Positions 1 to 10,904 of a stretch of 64,000 nt of DNA are shown here, one piece after another. Under the pieces are notes generated by a model. That model did no database searches. It was not told the origin of the DNA and worked only from the letters and a program-made list of their open reading frames with translations. The stretch is from Tetracladium setigerum (Eukaryota > Ascomycota > Leotiomycetes > Helotiales): contig PZJY01000011.1 of the NCBI GenBank assembly GCA_031472005.1, positions 1,364,001 to 1,428,000 of the forward strand, given 5' to 3'. Position numbers and translations under genes: made by a program. Every line of letters begins with the position of its first letter. Position 1 is the stretch's first letter.

Positions 1-1249
1 ATTGATGGCAGTGCCAAGTAGTGGGAAGCCATCAGAATTCCGAGTCTCTGACATGCACCGATTGATTTCTCTGGAGTCTGGATAGGCTCGATCAAGACAG
101 GGTACATTTCTCGCTGCCTTGGGAGCCGCTCGTTGCATGTCAAGTAGTGGTGGCTGAGAAGGTTTGGTGGGATGGGATGGGATGGAGGGGAGGAGGATTA
201 TTGTGATGGAAAATCATCGGTTCGGCCTTTGAGTCCGGCTTACTTCTCTGCTTTCTCCTAATTCTGCGATGGTTTTCTTGTTTTTTTGTTGTTCTCGCGT
301 GCGTGATATTAATAATGGGCGCGCATGGAATCCTCATTACTACTGTACACATCCTCGCATAGAGGTTGTTGGGGGCAAGGAAGGAGATGGTGAGATATCC
401 AAAGATGTCATTATATTGTTTTCAAGATGGTGGTGATTGATGACTCTAGACGGATTACAATAGTCAGTACAGTAGGTACTACACTGTAGTACTTTGCAGT
501 GATCTCAGATGGATCATTTGGTGTTCATGTTCCCCAGCTTCCCTTCTCATGCGCCCCTCTGATCCTCACCAATAGACTTCCATCGGTCTTCTAGAACTCG
601 ATGCATCGCTTCCCTTTAGGTACTGTACAGGACAGTACCCCAAGTTCGGCGTACCATGACATAAAATCTTCAGGGTTGCGATGCAGAGTGCAGACAAAGG
701 GTGTGGGGTGAGAGAGAATGATGAGCTTCTTTCCCCCATTATCTTTCAACCAAACTGGATAGTGTTCATGAGCTGTTCATTCCAATCATCTGGCTTTCTC
801 TTTCCGCTTATCTGCATCTACTCCGTAGCCTCTCAAACTCGAGGTCGTGCCTCCAGAGACCATACCCGTGTCACCGCGCCGCTGGTAAATGGTGATCGAC
901 ATCTCCGGACTGTAGTATAACAACCCTTGCGCCCCCCCCGCATCTGACGCCTTGCCGCCGTTTTGACGTCTGATGCCTTTTTTTCGCAAAGCTCCGCCCG
1001 CCGTCCTTCCTTTCTCTTGTCATAGTTAACATAGGCCTGTTGCTATGGTTGCGCACAACCCAAGGATTGTTCGTCCTGATGGTTCCTCGTTTAATAGGAG
1101 GTAATATATATTTAAATCATTTACTTCTTTCTACACTTGTCGAGTACTGTCCATGTTTGTGGTTTAAGTTGTGCTTTGCCGTACTTTTTCTAACAAAACA
1201 TGCGATGCTGTTTAGGTCACAGTATGGAACGGATGAAAGCGAATCTACA
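1..1249. other. Intergenic region at left edge
   Basis: No supportable gene is seen. Short open frames here have no protein-like character. It holds a G-rich motif of four G runs near 169-190 and several ACTGTA/TACAGT-rich stretches near 460-500 and 620-640. The right end should contain the promoter and 5' leader of the sugar transporter that begins at 1250. Confidence 0.5.
169..190 (+). repeat. GGGAT tandem with G-quadruplex potential
   Basis: Three GGG runs spaced by AT, followed after five bases by GGGG, fit the pattern of four G runs of at least three with loops of 1-7 bases. Seen directly. Whether it folds is inference. No gene lies within 1 kb on the right. Confidence 0.5.
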
Positions 1250-3890
1250 ATGGAGATTCATTCCATTCACAACCTCAGCACCAATCTCGAGGGAAAGTTC
1301 GTCTACCGCTTTCTACTTTTCCCCATTTCCGCAACTTCCCCCGGTAAAATTACTAGGTAACTGATCATCAACACGACTATTAGAATCCAAAATCCCCTCG
1401 CCGGCCTCTCCACTGCTCTCCTCCTCCGCGAAGTCGAGGATTTCGCAAATGAACACGGTCTGGAGGAAGTGATACCTCTGCTAAGGAAAGGTGCATTGGT
1501 GGCACGCGACCCCGCGAATTATGAGGAGATTTCGGGACTGGAGAAGTTAGATGATGCAGAGGTGGAAGCTCTGCGGGATGAGGTGTTGCATAAATGGAGA
1601 CAGCCGTTTGCGCTGTATGCCACTATCGTCATATGTTCAATAGGAGCTGCGGTACAAGGCTGGGATCAGACGGGTAGGTCATCTTCTCGGGCATCAATTG
1701 CCTGTCTTAACATCCTGCAGGGACAAACGGCGCAAATCTGGAATTCCCGGAATACTTGGGCATCGGGAGGAAAACTTCTCGAAATGAATTCTTGATGGGA
1801 TTGATCAATGCTGCGCCATATATTGGATCTTGCTTCATTGGATGTTGGGTCTCGGATCCATTGAATAGCTACTGGGGCAGGAGAGGGACTATATTCGTGT
1901 CTGGGAACTTCTGTCTCTGGGCTGTGTTGGGGTCGGCTTTTGTGAGAACCTGGCCGCAATTGCTAATCTGCAGGATGCTACTTGGAATGTAGGTTCAACT
2001 TTTATTGTTTTTGTGAAGATGTGTTGGACTGAACCTCTGAAAATGTTAACTAACGGCTTGAATTAGTGGGATGGGTGCTAAAGCAAGTACTGTAAGTCTT
2101 GTCGTCAGTTCCATAGTGATGGGAAATTGAACTTATGAATTTATCATAGGTGCCCATCTACGCTGCAGAAAACTCGCCTGCTATGATTAGAGGTGCACGT
2201 ACGTTCCCCTTTATCTCCCGCTTCCTAGATTGATAGTCAGAGCAGCTTTTGGGGTGTGGCATGCTGACATTGAACAGTGGTAATGAGTTGGCAAATGTGG
2301 ACAGTATGTAATCCCTTCAAACTATAAGGCTGATTGAACGAAACCTGACGCACAAAGGCCTTTGGCATATTTCTCGGATTCTGTGCGAATTTGGCCGTCT
2401 CAAAGGTCCCCCACATTGCATGGAGACTACAACTAGGATCTGCTTTCATTCCTGCAGTTCCCTTGTGCATAGGAGTATACTTCTGCCCCGAATCACCGCG
2501 CGTAAGTTCATTGTTCTCTTAATCAATCACAGGTGTCGCAGCTAATGATTATTAAAAGTGGTACATGAAAAAGGGACGATACCAGAAAGCATACGTATCA
2601 TTACTACGCCTACGAAATCATCCAATCCAAGCTGCAAGGGATCTGTACTATATCCACTCCCAGCTCGAGATTGAGCGACAGATAATAGGTCAGAACACAT
2701 ACATGAAGAGGTTTATCGAGCTCTTCACTGTCCCGAGATTAAGGAGGGCTTCTTTAGCTGCTTTTACAGTCATGATGGCTCAACAGCTCTGTGGAATTAA
2801 TGTAATTGCGTTCTACTCAACGACGATTTTCAAGAATGCTGGCGCTTCGACTACAAGTGCTCTGTGAGTGGTCATTATTAGCGAACGAGCTCCATTTAAA
2901 GCCAGAATGATGGCTAACGAGATGAGTTAGGGTCGCTTCATTTGGATTTGGGCTGATAAACTTTATTTTCGCTTGGCCAGCTATTTGGACGATTGATACC
3001 TACGGGCGAAGAAGCCTTCTACTATTTACATTCCCAAACATGGCCTGGTTAGTAACAGAAAATTCCCTGAATCACATCGTTTGGCTCATCGAAGTAGGAC
3101 GCTGTTGGCTGTAGCTCTAGCCAGTCTGATAAAAGATGAAAAGCTGCATCTCGGTCTCATGGCTCTCTTTATCTACCTCTTCGCCATGTTTTACAGTCCC
3201 GGAGAAGGTCCAGTCCCATTCACGTATTCGGCAGAAGTATTCCCACTGTCACATCGTGAGGTGGGCATGGGCTGGGCTGTTGCGGTAAATCTCTTCTGGG
3301 CTGCGGCTCTAGGTATCACTCTACCTCGAATGTTAAGTGCTTTCACAGTAGCCGTAAGTTGTAAAATAAAAAGATCAAATGGAAAGCCAGGCTGAAAACT
3401 GTCTTTCATAGGGCACATTTGGGTTTTACGCTGGTCTCAACGTAGTGGCACTCATCATGATATTCCTCTGGGTTCCAGAAACAAAACAACGCACCCTCGA
3501 AGAACTGGACTACGTCTTCGCCGTGCCAACTCGCACACACATCAATTACCAACTCAAGCAAGCACTTCCGTTAGTACCATCCCCTCATCCCCTCATCCCC
3601 TCATCCCTCCTCCACAATTGCACAGGATATTCAAAAAGCTCACGATCAATACTTTCTTCAATAGATGGTGGATAAACAACTATGTCCTCCGCCGAAAACA
3701 CTTGGGACCACTCGAGCCACTCTACCATTTCGACTCTCCATCTTCGCGACACGATCACTGGCTCAACAGCGATAAAGCGCATGTGGAAACGAGAGAGAAT
3801 GTAGAAGTACCTTCGGAGCAGCAGCCTGAACCGCCGGAACAGGTGGTCTTGCCCTATACCCCTGGGAGAGGAGCCAGGATGAATTTTTAA
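1250..3890 (+). CDS. MFS sugar transporter, 649 aa, 12 exons
   Basis: A proton-coupled sugar carrier of the major facilitator family, expected in the plasma membrane with 12 helices. Exons: 1250-1296, 1384-1673, 1721-1988, 2067-2091, 2150-2198, 2278-2303, 2358-2501, 2559-2863, 2931-3047, 3098-3353, 3412-3569, 3626-3890; they sum to 1950 nt with no stop. The joined protein shows GWDQTGTNGANLEFPE after helix 1, the PESPRW motif before the central loop, the QQLCGINV motif of helix 7, and PETKQRTLEELD after helix 12. Three exons are only 25, 26 and 49 nt long. The start at 1250 was chosen because the 47-nt first exon joins in frame to a conserved cytosolic N-terminus (NPLAGLS...). The C-terminal tail is long and hydrophilic. 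The substrate cannot be told from sequence. Confidence 0.88.
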
Positions 3891-4504
3891 TACATTTAAT
3901 CGTTTGGTTTTTCTTCTTTTGTTTACTGGGAACGTGCTTCATTTTATTTTATTTTTGGAGGGATAGGAATCGGGCATAGCGACTGGTGTAATTTTTGGGG
4001 AATAGCGTCTTTGGTATACGCATATGACTTTTCTTTCTCTGCTTTTGGAAATTGGGCAGAGGGCGTGGTTTCGGTGATTGGAAATACCCGAGAAGCTTCT
4101 CCTTTTTCGGGAAAGTCATAGCTATCTTACGGCAGGCATTTCATGGGCAAGTAGTATACAATTACAAGTTAATGTTAAATGAATGGCGAGCAGTTGTCGC
4201 CCCGACGCAGATTAAAGCACATGCATTATTACAACATGAATGTTTTCATTTTTATGGCAGTGTGTAAAACTGAGGTATATGATATTAGAAGAATTTGGAA
4301 TGACTTACCTGTTCAGCATATGGTTCGTTGATAAGAAGCTCTTAACCTCGTGTGACACCTTTTTTGGAAGTATGGGAAGGTTGCCTCTGAGATTGGCTCA
4401 TTGTTTGTGGCTAGTTCAATATCTACATATAATGCCCGCCACCCCGCCGCTACGCGTTCAACTTCACCACAAGACAACTATCGGTTCTTTTGGTACTTCC
4501 CGAA
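3891..4504. other. Intergenic, sugar transporter to P450
   Basis: No gene is seen. The left part is T-rich and probably carries the 3' end of the transporter transcript; the right part should carry the P450 promoter. Open frames here lack protein-like composition. Confidence 0.45.
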
Positions 4505-6253
4505 ATGTTGGACAAGGCACTTGAAGTCTCCAATATCCAGCTCCTGATCTGGACCAGCGGAATCTTCTTGGGTTATTTGCTTGTGCAAGTCATCCTGGAT
4601 CCTCTGCGAGATGTCCCTGGCCCGTTCCTTGCACGCTTCACTCGTTGGTGGTACTTCATCGAGATTTATAAAGGAAGATTCGAACTTAAAAGTATTGAAC
4701 TTCACAGGATATACGGACCTATCGTCCGAATCGCGCCACAGGAATACTCGGTTGATGATGTGGATGCTGTGAGAATCATATATAGCCATGGGAACCCATT
4801 TCCGAAGGTAGCAGCAGCATAAACCTCCCCGTTTGGCGCACTTTCTAAATTTAGTCCTGATCAAAACTTAATAGGCACGCTGGTATTGGAGCTGGATGCC
4901 AGCGACCTCCACAGAACGCAGCCTCTTCACGGACGAAGACAATCACCACCACGCTTCTCAGCGCCGGAAAATCTCCTCCTTCTTCACCATGACGAATAGC
5001 GTCAGCTACGAATCCTTCATCGACAGCTCGATCTGTCTCCTGACTACCCGCCTTATTGAACTGTCATCTCTAAACTCGTCATTCGATTTCCATCATTGGC
5101 TCCAATGTTACGCTTTCGATGTCATTGGACACCTGACCTTTGGCAAACGCTTCGGATTTCTGGATATGGGCGAGGACAAAGAAGGTGTTTTCCAAGCCTT
5201 GGAAAGCAAAGGGATCTACTCAACATTTGTGGGTGTCTTCCCCTGGATTCATCGATACTTATTTCCGCTCATGCCTTCATCTGCCGGAATGAATTACATC
5301 TTGAGTTTTGCCGCGATTCAAATGTCCAACCGGGAGCAATTGCTCAAAAATCCGAAAGTTATCACCGAAGATGGACCAGCCGATATGATGACGAGACTGT
5401 TGATAGAACATGAGAGACACCCTGAGAAATTGACGAAAGTGGATTTGTTTACGACGGTTCAAGCTAATATCGGGGCAGGGAGTGATACCATTGCCATTAC
5501 TTTGACGAGTATTTTCTATCATTTGATCAAACACCCGCAAACCTATCAGCAGCTTCGGAAGGAAATCGACAATGCCTCGAAGGAGGGGAGAATCTCTGAT
5601 CCGATCACATTCAAAGAAGCACAGTCTTTGCCATACTTGCAGGCAGTTTTGAAGGAGGGAATGAGAATCCACCCCGTTGTGGGCTTGGGACTTCAAAGAG
5701 TTGTGCCAAAGGAGGGCGCGCAGATCGCAGGGAGATTTGTGACGGGCGGTTCGACGATTGGGATTAATCCGTGGGTAGCACATAGGAATAAGATCCACTG
5801 GGGACATGATGCGGATGAGTGGAGGCCGGAGAGGTGGTTGGAATTTGAGGCACAGGAGAGGACCGCTGAAGTTGAGAGATATTATATGCGTAAGTCGGCA
5901 TGATTCCTTGCACTTGCTTCAAGCTGAGAATAAAATTGCAAATTCTTTCTATGATGATGTTGTAGAAACTGATTAAACACCAAAGCTTTTGGATTGGGAA
6001 GTAGGACTTGCATCGGGAAGAATATCAGTCTGCTTGAAATGAGCAAGGTTATCCCTCAACTGGTGCGAACTTTTAACTTTAAGCTAAGCGAGGGCGTAAA
6101 AGGGGACGGACTTAAATCGTTGAATCGGGTACTCATATCATTCCCTTAGTTCGTAGGAGGGTGCCTTTTTACTGATCATTGTGCTAGTGGTTTGTGAAAC
6201 AACAAGACTTCAGAGCCCAGGTTTATCTGAGAGGTGAGAGTGCAATACAGTAA
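4505..6253 (+). CDS. Cytochrome P450 monooxygenase, 508 aa, 4 exons
   Basis: A heme-thiolate monooxygenase of the fungal pisatin-demethylase/benzoate-hydroxylase-like type, anchored in the ER by an N-terminal helix (about residues 10-30, before PGPFLARF). Exons: 4505-4807, 4875-5889, 5986-6128, 6188-6253 (1527 nt). All P450 hallmarks are present: AGSDT of helix I at residues 302-306, the ExxR motif EGMR at 362-365, PERW at 419-422, and the heme loop FGLGSRTCIGKN with the ligand Cys448. The heme loop is created by splicing 5889 to 5986. The last 66-nt exon starts WFVKQQDFR, matching the usual C-terminus of the group. The start is the ATG at 4505; the frame is open a little further upstream but has no ATG. 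The substrate is unknown, and no secondary-metabolite backbone gene lies nearby. Confidence 0.9.
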
Positions 6254-6550
6254 AACAATAAAATGATGTTTGTGTCTTGGATAAAATCATTCGGGGAAAA
6301 TATGCGAGGGACGATATTGTCGAGATTTAGTGAATCTTTAGTAAACCTTTGTTTCTTCTTTTGCCTACACTTTCAATTTACAGCATCCGTTCAGGACCAG
6401 GCGTTACTTCTAAATATATAGATCGACACAAAAATGTGAGCGTTGGAGGAATACTATCCTACAATCTTAAACCCGCGAATTGGTATAAGGAAATTTCCAT
6501 CCCAAACCTCCAAACTCCATACTGTACAAATACCCTTCTTTTACCATTCC

Positions 6551-8013
6551 TTATCTATGCCTGCCTCCAGTCCCATCCAATTCAACCGCATTTACCTCAT
6601 ATTCCCACTTCCTCTGAGAAGCCGTAAGCGAATTACTTGAACTTTTCGCCTCCAGCTCAATCTCATCGGGGTGTAGTCGTACACGGTTTACATTTCCACC
6701 ATCATAATCGGTAGGACCGTGAGCTAAGTATTCTTGCTGGTTGAAGTCCTTCCCGTCAACTACTCTCGTTGTTTCGTCTTCTTCTCTTCCCATTTGCTGT
6801 CTTATTATTCTTCGTCGTCGGTTGAGCATAAATCCTAACGCTAGAAGAAGTCCTATCAGGGCTATTACACCGATCGCGATGCCAACTTTAGCTTCTGTGG
6901 CTAGTTGAGACTTGGGCTTTTCGGTTTGTGTGTCCCCTGGTATGGGGATTGGAGATTTCTCAGGTGGATTTGGACTTGTGCTGTCAAGAAGACTGCGAAG
7001 TGTCAGTTTTCGTGCGTTTCATAGACAGTTCCTTTTGCTGACGTACTTATCGATGGTATGAATAACCCCATTCCCGATCAAATAGTTCGTTGTCAACAGC
7101 TTCGCCGAATTGATATATGTTTGTCCATCTAATATCGTTACCGTCAATTCACCACCCTGCAAGGTCTTCAATTTCATCCCATCCTTCAAATCAGAGCTGA
7201 ATGTTAGAGTTGGGACCAAATGATAACCGAATATGCTAGATCTCTGCTGCTCTGTCATTCCTTTCGCAGCAGTATTCATTGCTTTCAGTGCGTCTTGCGT
7301 GTTGGGTGCAAAGCAAGTGATGTCCGAAGCGCGAAGAAGTTGTTTGATGAGCGGGGATTCATTTTGATCGACGAAGCCGCCGGCGTTCAGAACAGCTATG
7401 AAGGGAGTGAGCGTGCCGAATTGACTGAGAGAGTCGATGAGATTGAGCGGCATTTCGAGAACCTCCTCGATGATCTGAAGGTAGCCGCCGGATGCTATTC
7501 GATCCTTGATTATGCATCAGTCATGTATGTTCCAAAGTACAAGTCCTCCCGGGGAATACCAACAGCGGGAGTTGCGATTGTGGAAACGGTTTTGTTTCCT
7601 GACAAGATAATGGGCTGTCCATCTTTTTTGACAAGTTCCACTACCTGTCCGCCCGTTACATTCGCGTACGATGAATCATTCATAAAGCTGTGCAAGAATT
7701 GCGGTGTCGTGGTAAAGTCCTGCGTCGTAATCCGGCCATGGAGAAGATGATATCTCAACAATTTTGTCTCCAGCAATGCTGCATTATTCGATCCATCCCC
7801 TTTCGCGAACCACCTCTCCAAGGCATTATTTGACGGGGCCAAAAACGTAAAATCCTTGACGGAACCAAACAAAGTCGTCAAGTTCTTCGAAGCCGTGATA
7901 ATGGAATTCAGCGTATTCAATTCCTTGGTATCTTTGATTGTATCTAGAAGAGGAGCGGCAGAGACATAGATGGAGGCGAGCGATAGACTAGCGAGGAGGA
8001 ATATATACTTCAT
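6551..8013 (-). CDS. Two-domain fasciclin (FAS1) membrane protein, 447 aa
   Basis: A secreted, membrane-anchored adhesion-type protein. Exons in coding order: 8013-7560, 7494-7047, 6992-6551 (1344 nt). Residues 1-19 form a signal peptide (hydrophobic core then AAP). FAS1 repeat 1 follows (the FLAPSNNALERW segment), and FAS1 repeat 2 spans about 160-300 (FAPNTQDALKAM, then NGVIHTIDN). A proline-rich linker leads to a transmembrane helix (VGIAIGVIALIGLLLALGFM). The cytosolic tail opens with NRRRRIIRQQ and has about 90 polar residues. Several N-x-S/T sites lie in the ectodomain. Many fungal FAS1 proteins are GPI-anchored; a true transmembrane helix with a basic juxtamembrane tail is less usual. 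The role is probably cell-surface adhesion or wall contact; this is inference from the family. Confidence 0.82.
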
Positions 8014-9348
8014 CTTGAAGAATACCGCCGAGGTTCATGTGAAAGAGGAGACATTAGCGGAGTGGAAAAGAGGAGTTTCGGGATGGAAATCACCTAAGTA
8101 CTGAGGACTCGTTGGAGCATGGGAGTAGTTGAACCTCATCTACTGTGCCTCTTGCTGATATCGCCATGTGCATTCCAGGGGTTTCAATCCTTCATCATAT
8201 CATGAGTTTGACTGCAAGGCAACCAATAGTAAAAAGCCGGTTGAAGTGAAACTTGGGTAACAGCAACACTTTCGGCGAAGGATTCTGTAATTTTGCGCCA
8301 CTTTTCAACGCCCTGGGACCAGAATATCTGTGAAAGGCAAGGCAGATCGTTGTTAAGATTGCAACTCAACGACCCCCCAGAGCTTGACTACCTTAATAAT
8401 TAAGGTTAAGAGCCGCACTGCGATTCTATTCCTTTTGAATGGTTTTTGACGAAGGACTTCTTCAAGAGATATAACTTCAATCATGACCAAGAACATCACT
8501 CTTTCAACGTTCGGATGAACACACACATCACCACGAGGGAGATGAAACGCGTTGTTCCTGCGTCAGAGTTCGTGGAGGTTGCATCGACATCTGCAGGGGA
8601 AAGGGGGCACAGTGAGACTGACCACGCCTAAAAACTCGGCACCAACAAGCGAGACATCCATTCTAACCCCTCCTCGTGGGAGGAAACAAACAAACCTTGC
8701 CGATTTGATGAAGTAAGAATGACGGGAACATGATCATATATATAAAAAGGACCGCTTCTATTAAAAACATAACGAGGGAAGTAGAGATGTCCGGATTTGA
8801 TCGTGTTTTATTCAAGTTTGGAGGTGTTGACAGACAACCGAATGATCTGACTCCCACGCCCACTGTAAAGATACCTCCGTCATGTTGAAAATCGCATTTC
8901 GCAGGGCTATCTGGTTTTTGCGTACTTTTCTTTCCTACTTTCTCCAAAAGGCTGCCAATCTTCCAGCCTCAAAACATGCATGTCGTCATCCACTCAAAAG
9001 GATGATAAAGGAAGTGACCGACCATTATAAGGAAGGAGCTCGCTGTCTCGTCGCTGGAAAAGAGAGAATGGACTAAAAACAACAATAAAGGCGAGGAAAA
9101 AGTAGGTATACAACTTCCACCCAAACCTGTGAAATCTCTTCATTCGATGATCTGTCTTAAATTAACTCATTTTAAAGCAGGAATGAAGAAAAGCTTGCCG
9201 AACGTATGAGATTTTTTTCTCGTCCTCGTTGTCTTGAAATACATGCATTGATTCCCCAACTCCCCATCCCAATGCCCGGTTTCCATGCCTCCATTGCCAT
9301 ATTCAACCGTATACCTATTTTACAGTACATTTCTAAGCTTCATGACGT
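8014..9348. other. Intergenic, FAS1 protein to peroxisomal carrier
   Basis: No gene is supported. The left end is the FAS1 promoter and the right end the 3' flank of the carrier gene. Open frames at 8446-8631 and 8882-9076 are short and of unconvincing composition. Confidence 0.45.
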
Positions 9349-10395
9349 CTATGGTATGATCGCCTTTTGCGCATTTCTACGAAGCTTGATTGTCTGTTCA
9401 TAAAGGACATCCTTGAATGCGAACAAGAATGCAGCAGTGAGGACACTTTGTGAAACCTTGGGTCCAATACCTATGCTTGTTAGTTATCGTGTTCAAGTTC
9501 ACTGGGTAAAGCTTCGTACCATTGTATAAGCCAACATATCCCTCCTCGCGTATAATCTTCCTAATAGCAGCAATCATGTTATCCTTTCCGCCTTCTTTTC
9601 CAGCAACATGAGCGCGGCTCTTAACCGTGATATATGGGTATGTGATGCTCGTCGCGATTAGCTTTCCGAGAGCACCAAGTAAGAACGCCACTGTGGGTGT
9701 AATCCTCTTCTTCTTCTCCAAGAAATTCTTCAACTGCTCAAAGATTGTGTACTGAAGGATTGGGTTGATAACCAACACCAAAGCAGGGACAACTCCTGCA
9801 AACAACGCCTGTGGGCCCTCATCCTTGAGCAAAGCCAGCAAGGTTCCCACGGTCGATGGGGCCTTCTGAGGTTTAGCACCTGGCAATACCTCAGAATCAT
9901 CGCTTCGCTTTCTAGTCGTCATGCGTGTATTGACAACCCATATCGGATTGGTGAGCATCACCGTCGCGGAGCCGGCAATAGCACCAGCAATCATGCTCTC
10001 CACCGTTGTCAACCTCTTTGAAGCGCGTCCAGTTCGCACAGCAGCATTTTCGAAGCTCGAGCGAGTCCATTCGTACCAATAGTAATATACAAAATTGGTA
10101 ACACTGATGCCGAATAGTGCAGAGTCCAATCCGGCGTACAGGCCATTGACCCCCTCCCTCTGTACAATTCGCTTTACGGCATCGAGGAAGCCCGATTCGG
10201 CACGTTTGGATTCAACTTGCGCGCGGGTTGAGAGTGTGATGAGAGGATACCTGTGGAGATGTGGTTAGCATGTGAAGATAAAGTAGGCTGCCAGAGCATT
10301 TGTTACGTCAAGGCCATGGAGAGGATTCCCCCTCCTGCTCCGGAAATCGCATGAGCGATGTTGTCGGATTGCTGTGCTGCTGTTGATGAAGCCAT
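9349..10395 (-). CDS. ANT1: Peroxisomal adenine nucleotide carrier, 313 aa
   Basis: A mitochondrial-carrier-family protein of the peroxisomal PMP47/ANT1/SLC25A17 type, expected to exchange ATP for AMP across the peroxisomal membrane to feed fatty-acid activation for beta-oxidation. Exons in coding order: 10395-10307, 10250-9520, 9470-9349 (942 nt). Three carrier repeats are visible. Their signatures are YPLITLSTRAQVE in repeat 1, NPIWVVNTRM in repeat 2 and YPYITVKSRAHV in repeat 3. The repeat-2 NPIWVVNTRM form and the LYAGLDSALFG segment are characteristic of the peroxisomal subgroup rather than mitochondrial ADP/ATP carriers. Length matches the family (about 300-330). The start ATG is the first in the exon that splices to the first repeat. 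Confidence 0.86.
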
Positions 10396-10904
10396 TATGT
10401 TTGTTTGTCGTGTCGTCAAAAGAGAAGGAATTTAGGGTTGTAGGATCACTGAACAAGGGAAAAGGAAGGGAGGGAGGAAGTGTTTGTAGGTCATATCAAG
10501 TTGAATTGTTCGAGATGCGTTATGCATGACCATGACGCTGGCCGAGATGCCTCGGTTCTATCGCGCAGGGTCTTGGCACCCACGTGACATGACCTCTATT
10601 TTTGAACCGCAAAATAGCCTCTTCTCGTCAAAGTCAAGACGTCAAAATACAGTCAATTAGCAACCATTTCGTTCATCCTTTGTTTCACCATCCACACAGT
10701 CAACATCTGACATTTGGAAATTGATACTTGTGCGATTTATCATTGTCATTCGGCATAAAAACTTGAAAGTCCCTCGGCAGCTCTCCTCGGACGTTTGGAG
10801 TCACAGGCACGAGCAGGTCTATTCCCCTTGAAGCCGACCCTCATGTTTACATTACCTCGCTTAGACCGAGGTATGGTCTATTGAGTGCTCCACTTGGTTC
10901 TACA
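10396..10904. other. Divergent promoter between carrier and Abp2-like gene
   Basis: The genes on either side are transcribed away from each other, so this 0.5 kb should hold both promoters. The ACGTGACATGAC segment near 10580 contains an ACGTG core, but I cannot assign a factor. No gene is seen. Confidence 0.5.

Noticed and set aside
1250..6253. Sugar transporter and P450 as part of a secondary-metabolite cluster
   Set aside because: They are adjacent, but no polyketide, peptide or terpene synthase and no pathway regulator lies within the window.
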